Assembly: GCA_030668905.1 (NCBI GenBank)
Contig: DAOVEQ010000008.1
Coordinates: forward strand, 1 to 13,750
Direction of reading: 5' to 3'
From: Thermococci archaeon
GTDB lineage: Archaea; Methanobacteriota_B; Thermococci; Methanofastidiosales; B48-G16
Length of the DNA: 13,750 nt
The notes beneath the pieces are model-generated. The model searched no databases. It worked only from the letters and a program-made list of their open reading frames with translations, and was not told the origin of the DNA. The position numbers and the translations under genes are program-made. Positions 8,282 to 13,750 of this stretch are shown piece by piece (position 1 is the first letter of the stretch; every line of letters begins with the position of its first letter).

Positions 8282-8315
8282 CTTTGAGCGAGCAGATAAT
8301 GCGCTGAGTTCAAAG
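8282..8315 (+). promoter_or_regulatory. candidate leader hairpin touching the rpl18e Shine-Dalgarno
   Basis: CTTTGA (8282-8287) pairs with TCAAAG (8310-8315), and the adjacent GCG (8288-8290) pairs with CGC (8302-8304). The loop has eleven bases and there is a five-base bulge (TGAGT) on the 3' side. The last G of the stem is the first G of the ribosome site GGTGAT (8315-8320). The structure lies inside the expected 5' leader of the operon. Pairing is visible; regulation is inference, by analogy with r-protein operons that are autogenously controlled. Confidence 0.35.
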
Positions 8316-8323
8316 GTGATAAC

Positions 8324-8686
8324 ATGAAAAAATTGACTAAAACTAATCCGAGGTTAATTAAGCTCGTAGAAAATTTGAGGAGCAAAGGATATAAAGACAG
8401 TGTGAATCTTTGGGTAGCTATTTCTAAGAGATTGTGCAGACCTACAAGAAAGATGCCTGAAGTGAACCTATGGAAACTTGATATGCATACCAAAGATGGT
8501 GATGTTGTAGTAGTGCCTGGAAAAGTTCTGGGGGATGGAAACTTAGGACACAAAATTACAGTTTCCGCATTGAAATTTTCAAAAAAAGCTTACAACGAGA
8601 TAATAAAGAATGGAGGAGACGCTATTACAATAGAGGAACTTGTGGAAAGAAATCCGCAGGGAAAGAATGTAATTATAATGGAGTGA
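8324..8686 (+). CDS. rpl18e: large-subunit ribosomal protein L18e
   Basis: L18e is an archaeal/eukaryotic protein of the 50S subunit with no bacterial namesake of the same kind (it is related to bacterial L15). The 120-residue product matches it throughout: TNPRLIKLVENLRSKG, LWVAISKRL, PTRKMPEVNL, VVVPGKVLGDGNL and the closing NPQGKNVIIM. Length is normal. It is first in the operon here, whereas in many archaea S13-S4-S11-RpoD precede it; that block is not upstream in this window. The ribosome site GGTGAT lies three bases before the ATG. L13 follows after four bases. Confidence 0.96.
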   Translation: MKKLTKTNPRLIKLVENLRSKGYKDSVNLWVAISKRLCRPTRKMPEVNLWKLDMHTKDGDVVVVPGKVLGDGNLGHKITVSALKFSKKAYNEIIKNGGDAITIEELVERNPQGKNVIIME

Positions 8687-8690
8687 TCAT

Positions 8691-9113
8691 ATGATTATAG
8701 ATGGAGAGAACTTGATTTTGGGAAGGACGGCGTCTATCGTCGCCAAGAAACTTCTCAATGGAGAAAGTATCACCATAATCAATGGAGAGAAAATTGTAAT
8801 AACTGGAAGTGAAAAAGAGATATTTGAAAGATTTAAACATAGATTGAAGCTGAAAAACCTTGCCAATCCGAGAAAAGGACCAAATTATCCAAAAAGTTCT
8901 GAAAGAATAGTGAAAAGAACGGTCAGAGGGATGTTACCTTATAAAAAACCTAAAGGGAGAGAAGCATTGAAAAGATTGAAGATATATGCAGGAATTCCTG
9001 AAGAGTTTAAAGATCATGATGTAATAAAATTAAAAGATGCTGAATTGAATAAAGAAAAATCTTTAAAATATACAACAATAAAAAAACTGTCTGAATACTT
9101 AGGAAGTGGATAA
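8691..9113 (+). CDS. rpl13: large-subunit ribosomal protein L13
   Basis: A 140-residue archaeal L13 (uL13), a 50S assembly protein. Matching blocks are [20 protein letters not shown] at the start, [10 protein letters not shown], and the signature [18 protein letters not shown] near 78-96, followed by YAGIPEEF. Length is typical for archaea. GTGATC overlapping the L18e stop provides the ribosome site just upstream of the ATG at 8691. The stop TAA is followed one base later by the S9 ATG. Confidence 0.96.
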   Translation: MIIDGENLILGRTASIVAKKLLNGESITIINGEKIVITGSEKEIFERFKHRLKLKNLANPRKGPNYPKSSERIVKRTVRGMLPYKKPKGREALKRLKIYAGIPEEFKDHDVIKLKDAELNKEKSLKYTTIKKLSEYLGSG

Positions 9114-9114
9114 A

Positions 9115-9522
9115 ATGGAAAAAATAGTCCAATCATCTGGAAAAAGAAAATCAGCAATTGCAAGAGCTGTAATAAAAGAAGGAAAAGGAAATATGAGGAT
9201 AAATCATAAGCCATTAAATATTTATAAGCCTGAATTTGCAAAAATGAAAATAATGGAGCCGTTAAAACTAGCGGGTAATGTTGTAAATAAGATAGATATA
9301 GATGTGAAAGTTGAAGGAGGAGGAGTCATGGGTCAGGCTGAAGCTGTGAGAACAGCTGTTGCAAGGGCGCTCATAGATTGGACACAGGACTCGACTCTTA
9401 AGGACACTTATATGAAATATGATAAAGTAATGTTAAAAGGTGACATAAGAAGAACAGAGCCCCACAAACCAAATGCTTCTTCAAAAGGACCCAGAGCAAA
9501 AAAACAGAAATCTTACAGGTGA
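9115..9522 (+). CDS. rps9: small-subunit ribosomal protein S9
   Basis: A 135-residue archaeal S9 (uS9) of the 30S subunit. It starts [15 protein letters not shown], continues with [33 protein letters not shown], and ends in the conserved basic tail [14 protein letters not shown], whose final Arg reaches the P-site tRNA in known structures. I use the ATG at 9115. An in-frame GTG at 9106 would add MDK but lies inside the L13 coding end and replaces the ribosome-site region (GTGGAT), and homologues begin close to the VVQTSGKRK block. The gene stop overlaps the AGGTGA ribosome site of rpoN. Confidence 0.95.
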   Translation: MEKIVQSSGKRKSAIARAVIKEGKGNMRINHKPLNIYKPEFAKMKIMEPLKLAGNVVNKIDIDVKVEGGGVMGQAEAVRTAVARALIDWTQDSTLKDTYMKYDKVMLKGDIRRTEPHKPNASSKGPRAKKQKSYR

Positions 9523-9526
9523 AAAA

Positions 9527-9721
9527 ATGATAATTCCTGTTAGATGTTTTACGTGCGGAAAACCTATAGGGCATCTCTATACTAAGTACAGAGAAAGGAT
9601 AGAAGCTGGTGAAGATCCAAAAAAGGTTCTGGATGATCTGGGACTGGAGAGATACTGTTGCAGAAGAATGATCTTGACACATGTCGAGGGTATAGATGAA
9701 ATTTTGGAGTATAGTGTTTAA
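9527..9721 (+). CDS. rpoN: RNA polymerase subunit RpoN (Rpb10 homologue)
   Basis: A 64-residue archaeal RNA polymerase assembly subunit N. The start [15 protein letters not shown] contains the first Zn pair C7/C10, and ERYCCRRM contains the second pair C44/C45, giving the unusual CX2C...CC zinc bundle of Rpb10. The rest, [19 protein letters not shown], is strongly conserved. A longer reading from 9473 would lie inside rps9 and is rejected; AGGTGA (9517-9522) is the ribosome site. RpoK, which normally follows in this archaeal gene order, is absent. The next base after the TAA stop is the first base of a tRNA. Confidence 0.97.
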   Translation: MIIPVRCFTCGKPIGHLYTKYRERIEAGEDPKKVLDDLGLERYCCRRMILTHVEGIDEILEYSV

Positions 9722-9799
9722 GGGGCCGTAGGGTAGCTTGGACCATCCTCTCAACCCGGGGCGTTGGTGACTCGAGTTCAAATCTCGGCGGCCCCACCA
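9722..9799 (+). tRNA. tRNA-Pro (anticodon GGG), CCA encoded
   Basis: All arms fold. The acceptor pairs GGGGCCG (9722-9728) with CGGCCCC (9789-9795); discriminator A and CCA are at 9796-9799. The D arm is GGGT/ATCC with loop AGCTTGGACC. The anticodon stem pairs TCAAC with GTTGG around loop CCGGGGC (9756-9762), giving anticodon GGG at 9758-9760. The T arm TCGAG/CTCGG closes loop TTCAAAT. G37 is present as expected for proline. Position 33 reads C rather than the near-universal U. The gene begins at the base following the rpoN stop and lies 16 bases ahead of the enolase-like start, so it is embedded in the protein operon. Confidence 0.93.
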
Positions 9800-9815
9800 T
9801 CTCAAAGGTGATAAG

Positions 9816-10409
9816 TTGGAAATAATTGAAGATATATTCGTGAGAAAGGTCTATAAGAAAAACAAAAAAAATCTGCTGGAAGTGGACATATTCTCCACAG
9901 GAAGTTATGGAAAGAGCAGTATCGTTAGTGAATGGGGTATAGATGACATAATTGAAGTTGTGCTTCCAGAATTAATAGGTTTCAGTGTTCTTGAACAAAA
10001 ACCAATAGATTCTATTTTGGAAGAGATAACTGATCACTCCGAAGTAAGGTTTGTATTCTCAATGGCATCAGCTAAAGCAGCCTCTAATTTCTATGGCTTG
10101 CCGTTGTACCAGTATCTGGGAGGGGTATTTGCCAGAGATATCCCAAAAATAATCTACAAAGATAAAGTTCATGATCATGAAATGAACTTGTTGAAAAATA
10201 ATGCAGAATTAAATCTAATCCCTCTGGATACATTATCCAAAATTAAAATAGAGCAGGAAAGAGGAGGAAATGCGATAAAATACGTTGAAGATGGCGTTTG
10301 CCATTTGGCAGTAGGATTTAATATAGGATATATAAAAATAGAAGATATGACAGAGATAAATGAACTTTTAAGGATTCATGAAGATCTGAACAGAATGGAG
10401 GAGATATAA
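9816..10409 (+). CDS. shrunken enolase homologue lacking most of the catalytic barrel
   Basis: This 197-residue protein occupies the enolase position of the archaeal r-protein operon. Residues 1-110 resemble the enolase N-terminal domain: an [11 protein letters not shown] start, VEVD-like [25 protein letters not shown] (compare the enolase VAKAAA helix) and [10 protein letters not shown]. Residues from about 135 to the end resemble the enolase C-terminus: a [10 protein letters not shown] stretch (compare NQIGTLTE), [12 protein letters not shown] (compare LAVGLNCGQIK) and [10 protein letters not shown] (compare NQLLRIEEEL). Full enolases are about 420 residues; some 220 residues of TIM barrel, with the metal-binding Asp/Glu and catalytic Lys/Glu, are missing. 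DSRGNPT and SGASTG loops are also absent. Catalysis as enolase is not credible. The TTG start follows a perfect GGTGAT (9807-9812), and the stop overlaps the rps2 ATG by one base, so it appears expressed. Confidence 0.8.
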   Translation: MEIIEDIFVRKVYKKNKKNLLEVDIFSTGSYGKSSIVSEWGIDDIIEVVLPELIGFSVLEQKPIDSILEEITDHSEVRFVFSMASAKAASNFYGLPLYQYLGGVFARDIPKIIYKDKVHDHEMNLLKNNAELNLIPLDTLSKIKIEQERGGNAIKYVEDGVCHLAVGFNIGYIKIEDMTEINELLRIHEDLNRMEEI

Positions 10410-11005
10410 TGAGTGATGAACTGTTAGCACCCCTTGAAGAGTATCTTGTATCTGGGATTCACATAGGTACACAGCAAAAAACAGGATATATGGATAAGTA
10501 TATATTTAGGGTGAGGAAAGACGGATTGTTTGTTCTGGATGTTAAAGTAACAGATCAGAGAATAAGACATGTGGCAAAGTTTTTGGCAAAGTTTGAGCCT
10601 CATAAAATTCTTGCTGTCTCTACAAGAGTATATGGGCATACCCCCGTACGTACCTTTGCAAAAGCTACTGGGGCTAAATGCGTCACGGGAAGGTTTGTGC
10701 CTGGAATGTTGACAAATCCAAGATGCAAAGACTATATGGAACCGGATGTTCTTCTTCTTACCGATCCGCGAGCTGATAGACATGCTTTAAAGGAGGCTGC
10801 AGAACAGGGCATACCTGTAGTTGCTCTCTGCGATACAGAGAATATGCTTATAAAGGTCGATATAGCAATTCCTACTAATAATAAAGGTAGAAAGGCTCTG
10901 GCACTCGTCTATTACCTTCTGGCAAAGGAGTATTTAAGGAATAAAGGAGTGCTTAAAGAGGATGAAGAACCAAGTTTTGCCATAAACGACTTCAGATCTA
11001 TATAG
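10409..11005 (+). CDS. rps2: small-subunit ribosomal protein S2
   Basis: A 198-residue archaeal S2 (uS2, the Rpsa/SA homologue) of the 30S subunit. Conserved blocks are [14 protein letters not shown] near the start, [26 protein letters not shown], the [12 protein letters not shown] segment and [11 protein letters not shown], then [19 protein letters not shown]. Length is typical for archaea. The ribosome site GGAGGA lies ahead of the ATG, which shares one base with the stop of the enolase-like gene, suggesting coupled translation. It is the last gene of the operon in this window; a T-rich stretch follows. Confidence 0.96.
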   Translation: MSDELLAPLEEYLVSGIHIGTQQKTGYMDKYIFRVRKDGLFVLDVKVTDQRIRHVAKFLAKFEPHKILAVSTRVYGHTPVRTFAKATGAKCVTGRFVPGMLTNPRCKDYMEPDVLLLTDPRADRHALKEAAEQGIPVVALCDTENMLIKVDIAIPTNNKGRKALALVYYLLAKEYLRNKGVLKEDEEPSFAINDFRSI

Positions 11006-11014
11006 AAAACTTTT

Positions 11015-11031
11015 AATCTTTATTTTTTTAT
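11015..11031 (+). terminator. T-rich tract after rps2
   Basis: A run ATCTTTATTTTTTTAT including seven consecutive T (11023-11029) begins ten bases after the rps2 stop. Archaeal termination commonly uses such T-tracts without a hairpin. It also lies just upstream of tRNA-Leu, so part of it could serve as that gene's A/T-rich promoter region. Confidence 0.45.
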
Positions 11032-11043
11032 GATAATAGATAG

Positions 11044-11128
11044 GCGGGGGTTGCCGAGCATGGCCAAAGGCGCCGGACTTAAGATCCGGTTTCGAAGGAA
11101 TACGAGGGTTCGAATCCCTTCCCCCGCA
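11044..11128 (+). tRNA. tRNA-Leu (anticodon TAA)
   Basis: This is a class II tRNA. Acceptor GCGGGGG (11044-11050) pairs with CCCCCGC (11121-11127), discriminator A at 11128. D stem GCC/GGC. Anticodon stem CCGGA/TCCGG encloses CTTAAGA, giving anticodon TAA at 11080-11082 for Leu UUR codons. A 14-base variable region can form a short arm (TTTC/GGAA). T arm GAGGG/CCCTT closes TTCGAAT. The 3' CCA is not encoded (CCT follows the A), unlike tRNA-Pro in this window. Confidence 0.96.
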
Positions 11129-11130
11129 CC

Positions 11131-11152
11131 TTTTCTCTTTAAAAAGAGAAAA
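11131..11152 (+). terminator. inverted repeat and T-tract after tRNA-Leu
   Basis: TTTTCTCTTT (11131-11140) and AAAGAGAAAA (11143-11152) are exact reverse complements separated by two bases. The T-rich left arm begins three bases after the tRNA discriminator, which is where a T-tract terminator for the tRNA is expected. As RNA the hairpin would need to open several central pairs to make a loop. Confidence 0.45.
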
Positions 11153-11166
11153 CGTGCACGAAAAGA
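11148..11166 (+). repeat. 19-base direct repeat, copy 1
   Basis: GAAAACGTGCACGAAAAGA is identical to the copy at 11286-11304, exactly 138 bases downstream. Its core CGTGCACG is a perfect 8-base palindrome, as in a dimeric protein-binding site. It overlaps the end of the inverted repeat that follows tRNA-Leu. Confidence 0.85.
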
Positions 11167-11174
11167 GAAAGAAA

Positions 11175-11201
11175 AACCGTTTCTTTAGAAAAGAAACCGT
11201 T
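11175..11201. repeat. inverted repeat, 12-base arms with one mismatch
   Basis: The arms at 11175-11186 and 11190-11201 are reverse complements except for one C-C mismatch four bases in from the outer ends; the inner eight bases (GTTTCTTT / AAAGAAAC) pair perfectly around a three-base AGA loop. It sits between the two copies of the direct repeat. Confidence 0.7.
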
Positions 11202-11250
11202 CTGGAAAGAAAAAATGTTTTATCGAAAAAAGGAAGAAGGAAAACAAATG

Positions 11251-11275
11251 GATGTAGTTTTGAAGGAACTACATT
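11251..11275. repeat. inverted repeat, 8-9 base arms
   Basis: ATGTAGTT (11252-11259) and AACTACAT (11267-11274) pair perfectly around a seven-base loop, with a possible outer G-T pair. It precedes the second copy of the direct repeat by eleven bases. No T-run follows it on either strand, so it is not an obvious terminator. Confidence 0.65.
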
Positions 11276-11285
11276 GTGTGATGAC

Positions 11286-11304
11286 GAAAACGTGCACGAA
11301 AAGA
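11286..11304 (+). repeat. 19-base direct repeat, copy 2
   Basis: Identical to the copy at 11148-11166, including the CGTGCACG palindrome. The similarity continues weakly on the right (AAAGAA after a two-base gap) but not on the left. Confidence 0.85.
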
Positions 11305-11363
11305 AAGAAGTACACTGAAACAAAAATAATTATCCTCTTTGGAAAAAGAAAAAAATAAATTAT

Positions 11364-11885
11364 TTAAGAAGGAAGCACTATCTCAAAAGTAGTTCCCTTT
11401 CTTTCTCTGGATTTCACTGAAATGCTACCGTCGTGCGCTTCTATTATTTTCTTCACAATGGTAAGACCAAATCCCGTACCTATCTTTGAGTATCCCATGT
11501 TAAAGATATTGTCAATGTCTTCTCCTGAAATTCCCTTGCCATTATCTTTTACGCAGATAATGCAGCTATCTTTTTTCTTTATTGAGGATATCTCTATTCT
11601 GTCAGCTTTTCCATGTTTTATTGCATTGTCAATGAGATTGTGGAATACCTCTTTCAATCGCTGTGAATCGCCTTTAATCATTGACAATCCTTCTCTGTGT
11701 ATCTCAATACTATGAGTCTTCCTTACTTCATCTATCATTTTGTTGAGATCTATCTCCTCAAGCTCTCCTATTGCTTTACCGGCATCGGCAAGCTCAAGTT
11801 GCCGATTTACAAAATTCTCCATCTTTTTTGTCATGTCGATTATTCTTCTCTGCATATTCTTTTTTGAGAAGCGAGAATTGAGCAC
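11364..11885 (-). pseudogene. histidine kinase, C-terminal half (HisKA end and ATPase), frameshifted from its N-terminal half
   Basis: These 173 codons carry the rest of a sensor kinase. After the dimerisation helix (KKMENFVNRQLELADAGK, about 20-37) comes the GHKL ATPase. The N box is NLIDNAIKH (83-91), the G1 box is VKDNGKGIS (112-120) and the G2 box is GTGFGLTIV (136-144), ending GTTFEIVLP. It lacks a phosphoacceptor His and any input domain. It begins in mid-helix with only a GTG (11885) or an internal ATG (11855) as possible starts and no ribosome site. It is therefore the downstream part of the gene at 11794-13750 and not an independent kinase. All ATP-binding motifs look intact, which suggests a recent lesion or a sequence error. 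Confidence 0.85.
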
Positions 11886-13750
11886 TGTTTCGAATAATTC
11901 CTATATAGTTTTTCAGATCGTGAGAAACAGTGTGTGCGAAGGCTGAGAGTTCCTCTCTCTGTTTTTTGAGGAGTTCTTCTGCTTTTTTTCGGTCAGTGAT
12001 GTCTTCGTAGATAACAAATTGATCTCCAATCTCTGTCGTTATTGGTCTAAAGTGAATCACCTTTTCTGAGCCATCTTTGCATCTCACAATAAATGTTCGA
12101 GGCCTAACCTCGCCACGTTCTGACTTCTTCAGGTCGGTGATCCACATTGAAATGACTTGATTTCTGTATTCTTGATCAGGGTACACTTTTGCAAACCATT
12201 CTTTTCCTGTAGGAATATCTTCCAGAGTATATCCAAAGATCTCCACGAACTTGGGATTGATGTATTTGTAATGACCATCCTTCCCAATTATAGATACTCC
12301 AAGTGGAGACTCCTCTGCAAGGATCCGATATCTTTCTTTTTCTTCCTGCAATGTTTCCTCCATCTTCTTTCGCTCTGTAATGTCTTCTATAACCCCATCA
12401 ATGTAACCAATCTCTCCATTTTCATCAAGTATAGCATGTCCTGTATCTCGAATCCAAATTTCTCTACCCTTTTTTGTGCGAAATTTGAGTTCGTTGGAGA
12501 TAATCTCCTTGGTAGTTTTCCATTGTTTTATCTGGTTAATGCGTTCGCGTGGATCATTATATACATCTGATGCCGAGACTTTCATAAAATCTTCAACGCT
12601 TTCAAATTCTAAAATAGTAGCCAACGCAGGATTTGCGTGTAAAAGTTTTCCTTCCTCCGTTGTTCTGTAAACTCCAACAGGAAGTTGGTTAGTCAATGAT
12701 CTATATTTCTCCTCACTTTCCTGCAATGCCTTTTCAGATCGAATCCTCTTAAGCGCTTCAGTAGTATGAGATATCAAGAGTTCTCCCATTTTAAGATCTT
12801 CTTGATTGAAAGCACCAACTTTCGTGGATATAGCCTGAAATACGCCAAATTTTCCGATAGGTATGCTTATTCCAGATCGATATTCATCTATAGAAGGTCT
12901 TGCCTCCTTTTCCTCCTTTATATCTTCAGTCAGATAGGACTCACTAGTTCGGTAAGTTTTACCAGCAATTCCCTCATCAATCGCCATATCCTGACCTCCG
13001 GCAAGAGGTATATCGGAAGAGGCTGTTTTAACTACAAGTTTATCCCCCTCTGCCATGTAAACTTCACATATATTAAATTGAAGAATCTTTTCCGCCGTAT
13101 CTACTGTGAGCTGATAAACCTCTTCCTTCGATTGTACAGCTTCCATCTGTGCTGCTATTTTATGGAGTTGCTCAATCTTGTTTTTACTCTCTTGCAATTC
13201 TTCTTCGACACGTTTTCGCTCGGTGATATCACGGGCAATGCCACAGAGACCGATGATCTCGCCAGAGGCATTGCGCATCGGCACCTTAATTATATGGAAA
13301 GTAAACGGAACTCCTTTCACTGGTTTGGTGTGTTCTTCTTCAACGATCTCTCCTTTAAGAACGCGAGAGTCTATCTCCTTAATATGTGACGCAGCTTCCT
13401 TATCAAAGAGATCGTCATCTGTTTTTCCGATCAGTTTTGAGGTTGGAACTCCGAAAAGTTTCTCCATAGCTGGATTGACTTGTGTGTATTTTAGAGTGCG
13501 ATCCTTGATGAAGATAGAGTCTTGGGCCGTTTCGGATATAGCCCGGAAGCGTTCTTCACTCTCTTTCAATTTCCCTGTCCTCTCCTCAACTTTTTCCTCA
13601 AGTCTTTCTGAATATTTTTTCAATTCATTTTCTGCTTTGTTTCTTGCTTCACTAAGAATGCCGACAGCAAATCCGACAATACAAAACATGAAAGCCCTCA
13701 TTACATTATTTAAGAATAACTGATCTACAGTGAGATGGGTCAAAAGTAAA
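11794..13750 (-). CDS. membrane-anchored PAS-GAF-PAS-PAS sensor histidine kinase, N-terminal part (runs off right edge, frameshifted)
   Basis: The frame is open to the window edge, so the true start lies outside; the TTG at 13743 is not a credible start. Counting from there, residues 14-30 are a hydrophobic segment (likely the last transmembrane helix), then a coiled coil to 62. PAS1 spans about 63-177, GAF about 190-335, PAS2 about 342-458 and PAS3 about 468-586, each PAS ending in a DITER/DITDR motif. HisKA starts at about 593, with phosphoacceptor H608 in HTVSHDLKN. The frame then leaves the family at KKEYAEKNN and stops at 11794, while homology continues in another frame. It would sense intracellular or membrane signals and autophosphorylate. 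No receiver domain or response regulator is visible. Arg codons of the CGN type and higher GC set it apart from the r-protein genes. Confidence 0.88.
   Translation of the reverse strand, partial: LLLTHLTVDQLFLNNVMRAFMFCIVGFAVGILSEARNKAENELKKYSERLEEKVEERTGKLKESEERFRAISETAQDSIFIKDRTLKYTQVNPAMEKLFGVPTSKLIGKTDDDLFDKEAASHIKEIDSRVLKGEIVEEEHTKPVKGVPFTFHIIKVPMRNASGEIIGLCGIARDITERKRVEEELQESKNKIEQLHKIAAQMEAVQSKEEVYQLTVDTAEKILQFNICEVYMAEGDKLVVKTASSDIPLAGGQDMAIDEGIAGKTYRTSESYLTEDIKEEKEARPSIDEYRSGISIPIGKFGVFQAISTKVGAFNQEDLKMGELLISHTTEALKRIRSEKALQESEEKYRSLTNQLPVGVYRTTEEGKLLHANPALATILEFESVEDFMKVSASDVYNDPRERINQIKQWKTTKEIISNELKFRTKKGREIWIRDTGHAILDENGEIGYIDGVIEDITERKKMEETLQEEKERYRILAEESPLGVSIIGKDGHYKYINPKFVEIFGYTLEDIPTGKEWFAKVYPDQEYRNQVISMWITDLKKSERGEVRPRTFIVRCKDGSEKVIHFRPITTEIGDQFVIYEDITDRKKAEELLKKQREELSAFAHTVSHDLKNYIGIIRNSAQFSLLKKEYAEKNNRHDKKDGEFCKSAT
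11860..11865 (-). other. homopolymer frameshift site in the histidine kinase
   Basis: On the coding strand this is an A6 run within CTC AAA AAA GAA. Upstream the frame gives HDLKNYIGIIRNSAQFSLLKK; downstream, family-like sequence (NMQRRIIDMTKKMENF) is found only in the +1 frame. Removing one A from the run joins the halves as SLLKKNMQRR with no other change, giving a protein of about 790 residues plus the unseen N-terminus. Confidence 0.8.

Larger units (their letters stand above)
11129..11363. other. 235-base intergenic region, repeat-rich, no convincing gene
   Basis: The region between tRNA-Leu and the end of the histidine kinase is purine-rich on the plus strand. It holds two copies of a 19-base direct repeat and three inverted repeats, listed separately. 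The only plus-strand reading frame with an ATG is 11215-11358, 47 codons, Lys-rich, without a ribosome site; I do not call it a gene. Long minus-strand frames here run through the tRNA and are artefacts. Confidence 0.6.

Noticed and set aside
9106..9114. GTG start for S9 three codons upstream
   Set aside because: It lies within the end of rpl13, overlaps the ribosome-site region and adds residues not expected in the family.
9473..9526. Longer N-terminus for RpoN
   Set aside because: It reads through rps9 in another frame; RpoN starts [11 protein letters not shown] with its own AGGTGA site.
9398..9805. Minus-strand frames of 135 and 72 codons across rpoN and tRNA-Pro (containing GPPRFELESPTPRVERM)
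   Set aside because: They are the antisense reading of the tRNA and the coding genes, a well-known annotation artefact.
10934..11323. Minus-strand 129-codon frame with GGRDSNPRIPSKPDLKS
   Set aside because: That string is the antisense translation of a tRNA-Leu; the rest is low-complexity Phe/Ser/Lys from a purine-rich gap.
11129..11363. CRISPR-like array in the repeat-rich gap
   Set aside because: There are only two copies of a 19-base repeat, 138 bases apart, with no regular spacing and no cas genes.
11855..11870. Programmed frameshifting in the histidine kinase
   Set aside because: The join needs a +1 shift, while A-rich slippery sites usually drive -1; no rare codon or stop-based +1 signal is visible. 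An indel is simpler.
12766..13723. Plus-strand frames of 207 and 181 codons opposite the histidine kinase
   Set aside because: They are Ser/Phe-rich shadows of the PAS/GAF coding frame without ribosome sites.

Overview
The window is archaeal and probably comes from a euryarchaeal-type lineage. The ribosomal block L18e-L13-S9-RpoN-(enolase)-S2 is an archaeal arrangement. Ribosome binding sites are mostly GGTGAT or GGAGGT, a PurP-family FAICAR synthetase is present, and an adjacent phosphatase resembles proteins annotated in methanogens as EhaR. The DNA is AT-rich (by eye about one third GC). I cannot place the organism more precisely; an uncultured AT-rich euryarchaeote is my best guess.

Layout. 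(1) 1-2358, plus strand: the 3' part of a purP-family gene, a HAD-family phosphatase, and a PfkB-family sugar/nucleoside kinase that overlaps it by one base. (2) 2337-5690, minus strand: a metallo-beta-lactamase-fold hydrolase followed by valyl-tRNA synthetase; valS runs tail-to-tail into the kinase gene with a 22-base overlap. (3) 5745-8222, plus strand: an HD-domain phosphohydrolase, then two ATGA-overlapped genes. The first encodes a KaiC/RecA-like protein with a broken Walker A. The second is a fusion of another Walker-A-less KaiC-like domain to a Ras/MglA-like (COG2229-type) GTPase whose motifs are intact. (4) 8240-11005, plus strand: a TATA box, a leader with a possible hairpin touching the Shine-Dalgarno, then rpl18e, rpl13, rps9, rpoN, a tRNA-Pro directly abutting the rpoN stop codon, a shrunken enolase homologue and rps2. 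(5) 11044-11363: tRNA-Leu(UAA) and 235 bases rich in inverted and direct repeats without a convincing gene. (6) 11364-13750, minus strand: a PAS-GAF-PAS-PAS histidine kinase running off the right edge. It is split between its HisKA and ATPase halves by a +1 frameshift at an A6 run (T6 on the plus strand).

How the parts fit. Region 4 is a translation/transcription operon in which the usual rpoK slot is empty and occupied by a tRNA. The enolase slot holds a protein that keeps the enolase N-terminal domain and last barrel segment but has lost most of the catalytic barrel. Region 3 looks like a signalling module: a pair of degenerate RecA-fold proteins with a GTPase switch covalently attached to one. 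These two loci are the most likely places for undescribed biology.
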